NCBI RefSeq assembly: GCF_000721075.1 | Contig: NZ_JOEQ01000013.1 | Location: 123,372-187,371, forward strand | Direction: 5' to 3' | Origin: Streptosporangium amethystogenes | Lineage (GTDB): Bacteria > Actinomycetota > Actinomycetes > Streptosporangiales > Streptosporangiaceae | DNA length: 64,000 nucleotides | In this document: piece by piece, positions 41,293 through 48,993 of the stretch | Position numbering within the stretch: the stretch's first letter is position 1 | Layout: every line of letters starts with the position of its first letter | Notes under the pieces: generated by a model | Databases searched by the model: none | The model's input: only the letters and a program-made list of their open reading frames with translations | Told to the model about the DNA's origin: nothing | Position numbers and translations under genes: made by a program

Positions 41293-42126
41293 TCATCGGG
41301 AGCGGCGGGCGGCGTTCCTGCGCGGCGCCTTGACGGGCTGAGCCACTCGGGGGGCACCCTGTATCGCGTCGATCCTGGCGTGCAGGCGGGCGAGCTCGTT
41401 CAGGATGGTGGTGAGCTGGTCCTCGGTCCGCTGTTCCTCGGCGGAGGTGTTCTGGTCGTCCATGGCGTTGACCACGACGGCGATGAACAGGTTGAGCACC
41501 ACGTAGGAGGACATCAGGATGTAGCCGACGAAGAAGACCCAGGCCCATGGCTTCTCCGCCATGACCGTCTGGGCGATGTCCGGCCAGGCCTCGCCGGTCA
41601 TGACCTGGAACAGGGTGAACAGCGACGTCGGCAGTTCGTCGAAGTGCTCGGGGGCGATTCCGCCGAACAGTTGGGTCGCGAGGACCGCCGAGACGTACAT
41701 GACCAGGAGGAGCAGCCCGACGATCGCCGCCATCCCGGGCATGGCCGCGAACAGCGCACCGACGACCTTGCTCATGCTGGGGACCACCGAGACCAGGCGC
41801 AGCGCCCGCATGATTCGCAGGGCCCGCAGCACGGAGGTCGGGCCGGACGCCGGGATCAGCGCGATGGTCACGATGGTCGCGTCGAACCAGTTCCACGGGT
41901 CCTTGAAGAACGTGCCCCGGTAGGCGTAGAGGCGGGCGGCGAGTTCGACGGTGAAGATCGCCAGGGCGATCCGGTCGACGGCGTGCAGGAACCCGCCGAT
42001 CCGGTCCGTCAGATAGGAGGAGGTCTCACAGCCGATCGTGATCGCGTTGATCACGATGACGGCTATGACAACCCGCTGGAAGAGCCGGGTTTCAAGGAAG
42101 GAACGAATGCGTTCTCGCCCTGGCAA
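41293..42126 (-). CDS. Voltage-gated ion channel (NaChBac-type)
   Basis: A 277-residue six-helix channel subunit. S1 VVIAVIVINAITIGCETS, S3 FDATIVTIALIP, and S4 with Arg at every third position (SVLRALRIMRALRLVSVVP) form the voltage sensor. S5-pore-S6 follow, with the filter region FQVMTGEAWPDI and S6 YVVLNLFIAVVVNAM; the tail is a short coiled-coil-like helix (LTTILNELARLHARIDAI). The filter TGEAWPD differs from TLESWS of NaChBac and carries an extra Asp, so ion preference (Na+ or Ca2+) is open. I choose TTG 42126, eight bases after GGGAG; the frame extends to 42312 without homology. Confidence 0.88.
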   Translation of the reverse strand: MPGRERIRSFLETRLFQRVVIAVIVINAITIGCETSSYLTDRIGGFLHAVDRIALAIFTVELAARLYAYRGTFFKDPWNWFDATIVTIALIPASGPTSVLRALRIMRALRLVSVVPSMSKVVGALFAAMPGMAAIVGLLLLVMYVSAVLATQLFGGIAPEHFDELPTSLFTLFQVMTGEAWPDIAQTVMAEKPWAWVFFVGYILMSSYVVLNLFIAVVVNAMDDQNTSAEEQRTEDQLTTILNELARLHARIDAIQGAPRVAQPVKAPRRNAARRSR

Positions 42127-42310
42127 GAGGTCAGCTCCCGGAGGGGAAGGGGGCAAATGCCGATCATCGTAAGCCCACCCAGGTCGCCCCTGAAAACCGC
42201 TGAATGTATGACATATGCCATAAAAGGAACCCCGCCGGTTTGCGGAGCGTTGACCTCGGTGAAAGACCCCGGAGCGGGCCGGCCCCAGAAGATCGGCTAG
42301 CGTTGCGGAC

Positions 42311-42460
42311 ACGGAGATCCTCCCGCGTCGACGATCCGGGAGGACATGAGCCGGCCACGAGGGCCGGATGAAAGGGCAAGGTGGTGGTGTCCGTGTCGTC
42401 GGACTCCGGCCATAACAGAGGCCACGTCAGAGACCGCCGATCACGGGACAGGCGACCGAG
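42311..42460 (+). promoter_or_regulatory. Leader with two hairpins before CNNM operon
   Basis: Hairpin 1: TCCTCCCG (42318-42325) with CGGGAGGA (42337-42344). Hairpin 2: CCGGCC (42351-42356) with GGCCGG (42362-42367), loop ACGAG. About 90 nt of open sequence then leads to GTG 42461. Metal transporters are often controlled by riboswitches, but I could not match this to the M-box or yybP-ykoY consensus. Confidence 0.35.
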
Positions 42461-43822
42461 GTGAGCATCGCCCTCGGCCTGCTGGCCGTTCTGCTGCTGA
42501 CCCTGGCCACCGGCTACTTCGTCGCCCAGGAGTTCGCCTATGTCACCGCCGATCGCCTGGCTCTGTCCCAGCAGGCCGCCGAAGGCGACAAGAAGGCCGC
42601 CCGCGCGATCAAGGTCATGGAGCGGCTGTCGTTCATGTTGTCGGGCGCCCAGCTCGGCATCACCGTCACCGCCCTGGTCGTCGGCTTCATCGCCAAACCC
42701 GCGCTGGCCGAGCTGATCGCCCCCGGGCTGGCCGCACTCGGCGTACCCGAGGGCGCGACCGGCGGTATCGCCCTGGTGCTCGGCTTCATCGTCGCCACCG
42801 TGATCCAGATGGTGCTGGGCGAGCTCGCCCCCAAGAACCTCGCGCTGGCCAGGCCCGAACCGCTGGCCCGCGCGCTGGCCTCCTCCACCCTGGCCTACCT
42901 GACGATCGCCGGGCCGATCATCCGGCTGTTCGACTCCGCGGCCAACAGGCTGCTGCGCGCGGTCGGCATCGAGCCGGTCGAGGAGCTGCACCACGGCGCG
43001 ACGCTGGAGGAGCTCGGGCACATCATCGGCGAGTCCGAGGCCTACGGGCACCTGCCCGGCGACCAGGCCGACCTGTTGGAGCGGGCGCTGGCCTTCTCCG
43101 AGCACACCGCCGAGGAGGTCATGGTCCCGCACGCCGACGTCGTCGGCATCGCCGGTTCGGCTTTGATCCCCGAGCTGGACGAGCTGATCTCCCGCTACGG
43201 GCACACCCACTATCCGGTGCTCGGCGACCGCCTGGACGACGTGATCGGCATCGTGGGCCTGCGCGAGCTGGTGGCGGTCCCGGCCGACAAGGCCGCGGAC
43301 ACACCGGTGGCCGACGTCGCCCGCGAGGTCCTGATGGTGCCCTTCTCCATCTCGCTGCCCGACCTGGTCGCCCAGATGCACGCACGCGACGAGGAGGTCG
43401 CCTGCGTCCTGGACGAGCACGGCGGCCTGGCCGGGCTGGTCACCTGGGAGGACGTCGCCGAGGAACTCGTCGGGGAGATCGCCGATGAGAACGACCTCGA
43501 CATCCCCACCGTGGTCGCCACCGGCGACGGCTGGGAAATCGACGCGAGCCTGCGCATCGACGAGGTCTCCCTGGCCACCGGACTGGAGCTGCCCGACGAG
43601 GACGACTACGACACCGTCGGCGGGCTCATCCTGCAGCGTCTGGCACGCTTCGCCGCGGTCGGTGACGTGGTCACCGTCGACCTGGTCCCCTCCATGGCGG
43701 ATCAGGCGCCCACGCACGCGGAGATCGAGGTGCTGACCCTCGACCGGCACGTACCCGAGCGGGTCCGGCTGCGCCCCTTCCGGAACACCGAGGCGATCCA
43801 GGAAGGCGAGGAGGAGAAGTGA
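42461..43822 (+). CDS. CNNM/CorC-type membrane protein with CBS pair (first)
   Basis: A 453-residue hemolysin-family (UPF0053/CNNM) protein. Residues 1-200 are the CNNM transmembrane domain with LATGYFVAQEFAYVTADR and LGELAPKNLALARPE. A CBS pair follows (EEVMVPHADVVGI; TWEDVAEELVGEI), and then a CorC_HlyC domain (DGWEIDASLRIDEV, DTVGGLILQRL). The family acts in Mg2+/Co2+ export or homeostasis. Start GTG 42461. It overlaps the next, related gene by 4 bp; the pair probably works as a heteromer. Confidence 0.9.
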   Translation: MSIALGLLAVLLLTLATGYFVAQEFAYVTADRLALSQQAAEGDKKAARAIKVMERLSFMLSGAQLGITVTALVVGFIAKPALAELIAPGLAALGVPEGATGGIALVLGFIVATVIQMVLGELAPKNLALARPEPLARALASSTLAYLTIAGPIIRLFDSAANRLLRAVGIEPVEELHHGATLEELGHIIGESEAYGHLPGDQADLLERALAFSEHTAEEVMVPHADVVGIAGSALIPELDELISRYGHTHYPVLGDRLDDVIGIVGLRELVAVPADKAADTPVADVAREVLMVPFSISLPDLVAQMHARDEEVACVLDEHGGLAGLVTWEDVAEELVGEIADENDLDIPTVVATGDGWEIDASLRIDEVSLATGLELPDEDDYDTVGGLILQRLARFAAVGDVVTVDLVPSMADQAPTHAEIEVLTLDRHVPERVRLRPFRNTEAIQEGEEEK

Positions 43823-44832
43823 ACCTGCCCACCGGCATTCTGCTGACCGTACTCCTTCTGATCGGCAACGGCTTCTTCGTCGCCTCCGAGTTCGCCCTCG
43901 TCGCGGCCAAACGGCACCGCCTGGAGAAGGAGGCCGCGCACGGCAGCCGCGCCGCCGCAGCGGCCGTGAAGGGCATCCGGGAGCTGTCGCTGATGCTCGC
44001 CGGTGCCCAGCTCGGCATCACCCTGTGCTCTCTGGGCCTGGGCGTGGTGTCCGAACCGCTGATCGCCGGCAGCCTGACACCGCTCTTCGACACCCTTGGC
44101 CTGCCCGAGGCCGCCGCGCACGCGGTCGCCTTCGTGATCGCGCTGGCCATCGTGACGTTCCTGCACATGGTGATCGGCGAGATGGCCCCCAAGTCATGGG
44201 CCATCGCCCACCCCGAGCGTTCGGCGACGGCCCTGGCGCTGCCCTTTCGCGGCTTCACCGTGGCCGTCCGGCCGATCCTGACCGCGCTCAACGGCGTCAG
44301 TAACCTGCTGCTGCGCATGTTCCGGGTGCAACCCCGCGGTGAGACGGCCAACCCTCGCACCCCCGAGCAGTTGCAGCACCTGGTGGAGGAGTCGCGCCGC
44401 CTGGGGCTCATCGAGACCGACGACCACGCGGTGCTCACCCAGGCCCTGCACGCCCCGAACGCGTCGATCGCCTCGCTCACCGTCCCGGTGAGCGACATCG
44501 CCGGAGTGCCGCTCGACGCCTCGGCTCAAGAGATCGTCGGTGCCTCGGCTCGGACGCGCCGTACCCGCCTGGTGGTGTGGGACGGTGATCGCCCAGCAGG
44601 GGTGGTCCACGTTCGGGACGCCTACCTGGCCCGCAGGCGCGGCATCCGGATCCGCGCCCGGGACATCGCCTACCGGCTGCCCGAGCTCGTCGAGGAGACC
44701 TCGATCTCCCAGGCGGTCGCCGAACTTCGTGCCGCGCGCAGCCAGCTGGCGCTCGTCCGGACCGCGAACGGCTCCCTGGCCGGGCTGGTCAGCCTGGACG
44801 ACCTGCTGACCACCCTGCTCATCCCGGCGTAG
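43819..44832 (+). CDS. CNNM/CorC-type membrane protein with CBS pair (second)
   Basis: A 337-residue relative of the preceding protein. It has the CNNM domain (IGNGFFVASEFALVAAKRHRLE, MVIGEMAPKSWAIAHPE) and a CBS pair (SIASLTVPVSDIAGV; GLVSLDDLLTTLL) but no CorC_HlyC domain. Start GTG 43819 overlaps the upstream stop (GTGA) and lies after GGAGGAG. Such short-long CNNM pairs are common in actinobacteria. A terminator hairpin follows at 44843-44873. Confidence 0.9.
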   Translation: MNLPTGILLTVLLLIGNGFFVASEFALVAAKRHRLEKEAAHGSRAAAAAVKGIRELSLMLAGAQLGITLCSLGLGVVSEPLIAGSLTPLFDTLGLPEAAAHAVAFVIALAIVTFLHMVIGEMAPKSWAIAHPERSATALALPFRGFTVAVRPILTALNGVSNLLLRMFRVQPRGETANPRTPEQLQHLVEESRRLGLIETDDHAVLTQALHAPNASIASLTVPVSDIAGVPLDASAQEIVGASARTRRTRLVVWDGDRPAGVVHVRDAYLARRRGIRIRARDIAYRLPELVEETSISQAVAELRAARSQLALVRTANGSLAGLVSLDDLLTTLLIPA

Positions 44833-44842
44833 GACGGCGGAA

Positions 44843-44873
44843 CCGGCCCGCAGCCCGGAAGGCGGCGGGCCGG
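44843..44873. terminator. Terminator hairpin
   Basis: CCGGCCCGC (44843-44851) pairs with GCGGGCCGG (44865-44873) around a 13-nt loop, between the convergent CNNM operon and the LPMO gene. Confidence 0.65.
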
Positions 44874-44898
44874 CACGCATGTGTTCAGTAGGCGGGGA

Positions 44899-45981
44899 TC
44901 AGGTCGCGGTGCAGGTGAGGGTGGGTGTGCCGCTGGTGCCGGAGCCGATGAACCCGAAGGTGGTGGCGGTGCCGGCGCCCAGTGAGCCGTTGTAGGCGGC
45001 GTTGCGGGCGCTGACCGCGGACCCGTTGGCGGTCACGGTCGCACTCCACGCCGAGCTGACCTGCTCACCGCCGGTGAAGGTCCAGTTCACCGTCCAGCCG
45101 GTGATCGCGCCGGAGCCGGCGGTCACGCGTACCTCGGCCTGGAAGCCACCGGACCACTGGGAGACGGTGCGGTAGGTGGCCGAGCAGCCACCGGCCGGGG
45201 GCGAGGTGGGAGTCGGTGTGGGAGTCGGAGTCGGCGTGGGGGTCGGGGTCGGAGTCGGGGTGGGGTTCGTGCCGCCGGTGAAGTTGACGTCACTGCAGAA
45301 GTAGTAGGACTGGTCGGAGTGGCTGGCCTGCCAGATGGTGTAGACGACGTGGTGGCCGGTACGGCCGGGCGCGTACACGTCAATGGGTGTGGTGAGGCCG
45401 GTGGGCACCTTGCCCACCTGGTTGACCAGTTCCAGGTCGCTCCACTTCAGCCGCTGGGTCTTGGGGTCGTAGCCCTGTTTGGTGACGTAGACGCGGATGT
45501 AGTCCGCACCGTGCGAGGCCTGGTCCATCAGGTTCATGGTGAACCTGGCGGGGCGGTCCACGGTCTTCCACGCGCCCGGCACGTCCATGGAGGCGTAGCG
45601 GCCGCTTTCGGTCAGGCCGCCGCTGCACAGCCGCCCGTCGGGGATCGCGGCCTGGTGGTTACCGGCGACACCCTCGCGGTACAGCCCGTTCCAGTTCCAC
45701 ATCGCGTTGGTGTTGTTCTGCCAGGCCTGCCAGCACATGGGGTCCTGCTGGGCCATGGCCGGGTTCTGGAAGTCGCTCCCCCAGCGCAGCCAGCAGCCGT
45801 AGTTGCGCGAGGGCGGATCGCTGATCGAGCCGTGCGCCGAGGCGGGGACGACCATCACGGTGGTGAGCATGAGTGCGGCCGCGACCGCGACGAACACCCG
45901 CCGGAGCCTGGTCCGGCGGAGGGGGGCGTCGTCGGAGGGGTGAGTCTGGTCGCGTAAGAGTCGGAGCACGCGTGACCTCAT
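44899..45981 (-). CDS. Secreted AA10 lytic polysaccharide monooxygenase with CBM2
   Basis: A 360-residue secreted copper enzyme. The signal peptide is Arg-rich at the start and is cut before His50 (VPASA|HGSISDPPSR), the N-terminal copper ligand. The second histidine-brace ligand is His157 in QASHGADYIRVYVTKQGY. The AA10 domain is followed by a (PT)n linker of about 25 residues and a CBM2 that binds cellulose or chitin (CSATYRTVSQWSGGFQ, TGWTVNWTFTGGEQ, AAYNG). Domain order and text suit oxidation of cellulose. The start ATG 45981 was taken as the one that gives a proper signal peptide. It is alone, after a 600-bp spacer. Confidence 0.93.
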   Translation of the reverse strand: MRSRVLRLLRDQTHPSDDAPLRRTRLRRVFVAVAAALMLTTVMVVPASAHGSISDPPSRNYGCWLRWGSDFQNPAMAQQDPMCWQAWQNNTNAMWNWNGLYREGVAGNHQAAIPDGRLCSGGLTESGRYASMDVPGAWKTVDRPARFTMNLMDQASHGADYIRVYVTKQGYDPKTQRLKWSDLELVNQVGKVPTGLTTPIDVYAPGRTGHHVVYTIWQASHSDQSYYFCSDVNFTGGTNPTPTPTPTPTPTPTPTPTPTSPPAGGCSATYRTVSQWSGGFQAEVRVTAGSGAITGWTVNWTFTGGEQVSSAWSATVTANGSAVSARNAAYNGSLGAGTATTFGFIGSGTSGTPTLTCTAT

Positions 45982-46155
45982 CTGCACAGGTTTCCTTTCG
46001 AATGCCGGGGTGACGAGTCCTGGCGCGCCGAGTGAGGGCCGAGTCCTCACGCCAGAGGTGTCCCCCACCGTCACCCAGTCCCCGGTCAGCGGCAACAGTG
46101 ATCTACGGCTCTCGGCGGACGACGGGCCACAAGCTGGCCGTAAACCGCAAAACCG

Positions 46156-46170
46156 GATGAAAAGTTCATC
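46156..46170. promoter_or_regulatory. Inverted repeat in LPMO upstream region
   Basis: GATGAA-AAG-TTCATC, perfect 6-bp arms, in a locally AT-rich patch 175 bp upstream of the LPMO start. The spacer 45982-46583 holds this, the dyad at 46435-46464 and no gene that I can support. Confidence 0.35.
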
Positions 46171-46434
46171 TACTCCGCCGGCACCCGTAGGCGCCGACAG
46201 GCGCGAAGCGGGGCCGCGATCGTCCGGCCGATGAGAGTGGACCCGGCGACCGCGAGCCCGTCGCACCGCCCGGCGCCCGAGCAGGTCGGCCGGGCCTGCC
46301 CGTGGGCCGGTTCACCTGCTCGTCGGGGCACCGTCCGGCGATCCACGATCCCGTTGCGCGTCCCTGCGGACACGGGCGACCTCACCCGAGCACGATGCCC
46401 AGGCGAGGGGACCGCCGATCCCTGTCCACGGCCC

Positions 46435-46464
46435 TCCCGGTGAACCGATGTCGGTTCACCGGGA
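46435..46464. promoter_or_regulatory. 30-bp perfect dyad
   Basis: TCCCGGTGAACCGA and TCGGTTCACCGGGA are 14-bp perfect arms separated by TG. It lies 120 bp before a secreted-protein gene and 450 bp before the LPMO gene. It could be a regulator site or a hairpin in RNA. Confidence 0.55.
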
Positions 46465-46583
46465 GATCAGGAGTCACGTTGGGCCTTCTCAACGGCCCGG
46501 CCGGCGGGTTATCAAGAACCGGAGAGCACACGCACGCGCCGTTCCCGCTCACGACCACCACTCCGATGTGGATGAAGGACGAC

Positions 46584-47681
46584 ATGCGCCGGCCATGGGC
46601 AGTGATCGTACGAACGCTCTGCATCGCGGCCCTGGCCGCGACCGGGCTCGCCACCACCACCACCACGGCGGCGGCCACCGCGACCGAGCTCCCTCGCTGG
46701 GGGTTCGCCGTCGTCAGGGGCGGTGCCGTCGTGGACTCCAGGCGCCAGGCGGGCTCGTGGCCGGACGAGCTCAAGGTCGAGGCCACCGCGGGCGACCCCG
46801 GCCAGGTGCTGGTGAGGTTCCCGCAGATCGGCATGGCCGCCGGAGGGGTCGCCCACGTCACAGCGATCTCCCAGTCCGCCGACTGGTGCCAGATCCAGGG
46901 CTGGTGGCAGTCGGGCGCCGACGAGATCGTGGCGGTGCAGTGCCACCGGTACGGCGTGGGACCGATCGCCTCGTGGTTCTCCGTCACCTTCGGGTACAGC
47001 CCCCAGTACCTGCCCGCACCCCAGGCGTTCGGATACGTGCACTGGAACGGCTCCGCCGTGGCCGCGCGGTTCAACTCCTCTGCGCCGACCGCGGTGAACA
47101 CCGCCGAGCCGTTGACGGCCCCGGGACTGTGGCGGGTCACCCTGCCGAGGCTCGGCTCGGCGGACTATGCCGGGAACATCCAGGTCACCGCAGTCGATTC
47201 GGCGGTACCGGCGCGCTGCAAGCTGGGCGGATGGAACACGACGACGGCCGCGCAGAGCATCGTCGTGCGCTGCTACGACGCCACCGGCACGCCACTGAAC
47301 ACCGGATGGAGCCTGACCTACCACCGCGAGCGGGCCCTCACCTGGACGCCCCCGTCGTACCGCTTCGCCTACACCTTCGACAACCTCCCCGACACCCCGG
47401 GTGTCTACCGGCCGACGCCGTATCAGGTCAGCTACAACTCGCAGTCCGGGGGCGTGCAGCTCAGCAGGTCCGCGGTCGCCAGGAGGCAGGTGATCTTCGG
47501 TGGCCTGTCCGGATACCGGGACAACGTCCAGGTCACCGCGTTCGGCTACGGCTCGGAGTTCTGCAACCTGTTCACCCCCTGGGAGTCGTACTCGGCGTAC
47601 GTGAGCATCCGGTACGTCACCTGCTACAACGGCGCCGTCCAGGTCGACCACCCGGCGATGATCACCTACCTGACCCGCTAG
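46584..47681 (+). CDS. Secreted protein of unknown function
   Basis: A 365-residue exported protein. The start ATG 46584 (MRRPWAVIVRT) follows GAAGGA; ATG 46566 and 46572 are in the same frame. The signal peptide core is CIAALAATGLATT with cleavage near TAAATA. The mature part is beta-rich and shows four similar blocks built around VHVT/VQVTA and a paired Cys (for example HVTAISQSADWCQIQGWW, IQVTAVDSAVPARCKLGGWN, VQVTAFGYGSEFCNLF), each followed by a strand ending in a second Cys (VQCHR, VRCYD, VTCYN). It is therefore an internally repeated, disulfide-linked domain protein. Enzyme motifs were not found; a binding role is possible. Confidence 0.75.
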   Translation: MRRPWAVIVRTLCIAALAATGLATTTTTAAATATELPRWGFAVVRGGAVVDSRRQAGSWPDELKVEATAGDPGQVLVRFPQIGMAAGGVAHVTAISQSADWCQIQGWWQSGADEIVAVQCHRYGVGPIASWFSVTFGYSPQYLPAPQAFGYVHWNGSAVAARFNSSAPTAVNTAEPLTAPGLWRVTLPRLGSADYAGNIQVTAVDSAVPARCKLGGWNTTTAAQSIVVRCYDATGTPLNTGWSLTYHRERALTWTPPSYRFAYTFDNLPDTPGVYRPTPYQVSYNSQSGGVQLSRSAVARRQVIFGGLSGYRDNVQVTAFGYGSEFCNLFTPWESYSAYVSIRYVTCYNGAVQVDHPAMITYLTR

Positions 47682-47694
47682 GACACCGGTCGTG

Positions 47695-47776
47695 GCCGTA
47701 CGGCGGTGCGGTTCCGGCTCCCCCGCAGGCGCGCCGCCGTACGGCGGTGCGGTTCCGGCTCCCCCGCAGGCGCGCC
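47695..47776 (+). repeat. Perfect 41-bp tandem duplication
   Basis: Two identical 41-bp units (47695-47735 and 47736-47776), each beginning GCCGTACGGCGGTGCGGTTC. They fill the spacer between the convergent secreted-protein and acyltransferase genes. Each unit holds the dyad CCGTACGG. Confidence 0.9.
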
Positions 47777-47781
47777 CGGCC

Positions 47782-48993
47782 TCACATCGAGGGCTCCGCG
47801 CCCGGGGCCGGGGGTGCGGTCCTCGGTTCGCGGCGCAGCATGGCCCGCAGCCGCTTCTCGATCGGGTACTCGTACAGCCGGTACAGCCCCCACGACAGCA
47901 GCACGCTGACCACCAGGCCGGCCACCGCGTACGGCAGGTGCGCCCAGCTGGGCGGCGGGAAGTCGTAGAGCGACTGCCGGCCGAACGCGTGCTTGGCGAT
48001 CGGGAAGAGCACCAGGAAGTGCACCAGGTAGAAGGCGTAGGACCACTGGCCGAGCGCCACCAGCGGGCGGGAGCCGAGCAGGCTGCGCCGACCGTCCAGG
48101 TCGTTGGTGGCCGCCGCCGCGATGAGCAGTGCGAACACCACGATGCTGCCCCGGTTGGCGGCCTCGGCCAGCGCGGTCGGCCACAGGCCCGAGGCCGACC
48201 ACGCCCACAGCAGCGCGAAGTAGCCGACCGTGATCACGGTCGCCGCGCGCAGGCCGAGCGGGCTGCGCCAGCCGCGGCGTACGGCGGCGGCGATCACGAT
48301 GCCCAGCACGAACTCGCTGACCCGGGCGATCGGCGAGTGGGTGGCGAAGTAGTACAGGTCGGAGGTGAACCAGTTCTCCGGGGTGATCTGCGGGTTGGCC
48401 AGCCAGAGCCAGACCCGGGTGCCGATGCTGATCGCGATGAGCACGGCGGCGATGACCACCATCTGGCGCAGCGTGCGCCGCACGATCGGGCGGACCACGA
48501 ACGGGAAGACCGCGTAGAAGAACGCCTCGCACGACAGCGACCAGGAGACGGTGTGCGGCACGGTGTCGCTCTGGAACGACGCCGGGATCCACGCCTGCAC
48601 CAGGAGCAGCGTCGCGACCGTCCACCAGACCAGCGAGGTGCCGCCCTCGGTGGGCCAGAGCTGGCCGCCGACGAGCAGCGCGACCGCCGCGACGGTGGTG
48701 ATGAGCAGCGACGGCCAGATCCTGGCGAAGCGGCGCCAGTAGAACCTCGGCGCGGTGTCGTTGTCGAAGAACGTCCAGGTCAGGACATATCCAGACAGGA
48801 CGAAGAAGAAGGTCACCCCGGCGGTGCCGAGGATGAACAGCTCGTTGAGATAGGGCAGCGGCAGCAGGATCGCGACGTGGCTGAAGAACACGCCGAACGC
48901 GGCGAACCACCGCAGCCCGGTCAGCGACTCCAGCCGCGTCCTCGGCCGCCCCTCACCGGTGGCCTGCGACGGCCTGGCGGATACCGAGGTCAT
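47782..48993 (-). CDS. Acyltransferase-3 (OafA/YrhL-type) membrane protein
   Basis: A 403-residue integral membrane O-acyltransferase with about ten helices. It has the family start LTGLRWFAAFGVFFSHVA, with the catalytic-type His, and then FFFVLSGYVLTW, RRFARIWPS and SWSLSCEAFFYAVFP. Such proteins move acyl groups to sugars, peptides or secondary metabolites at the membrane. Its ATG 48993 overlaps the NRPS-2 stop by 4 bp, so it is made together with NRPS-2 and probably tailors its product. It is the last gene of that operon. Confidence 0.9.
   Translation of the reverse strand: MTSVSARPSQATGEGRPRTRLESLTGLRWFAAFGVFFSHVAILLPLPYLNELFILGTAGVTFFFVLSGYVLTWTFFDNDTAPRFYWRRFARIWPSLLITTVAAVALLVGGQLWPTEGGTSLVWWTVATLLLVQAWIPASFQSDTVPHTVSWSLSCEAFFYAVFPFVVRPIVRRTLRQMVVIAAVLIAISIGTRVWLWLANPQITPENWFTSDLYYFATHSPIARVSEFVLGIVIAAAVRRGWRSPLGLRAATVITVGYFALLWAWSASGLWPTALAEAANRGSIVVFALLIAAAATNDLDGRRSLLGSRPLVALGQWSYAFYLVHFLVLFPIAKHAFGRQSLYDFPPPSWAHLPYAVAGLVVSVLLSWGLYRLYEYPIEKRLRAMLRREPRTAPPAPGAEPSM

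Noticed and set aside
42311..42460. M-box or yybP-ykoY riboswitch before the CNNM pair
   Set aside because: Two hairpins exist but the conserved cores of these riboswitches are not recognisable by eye.
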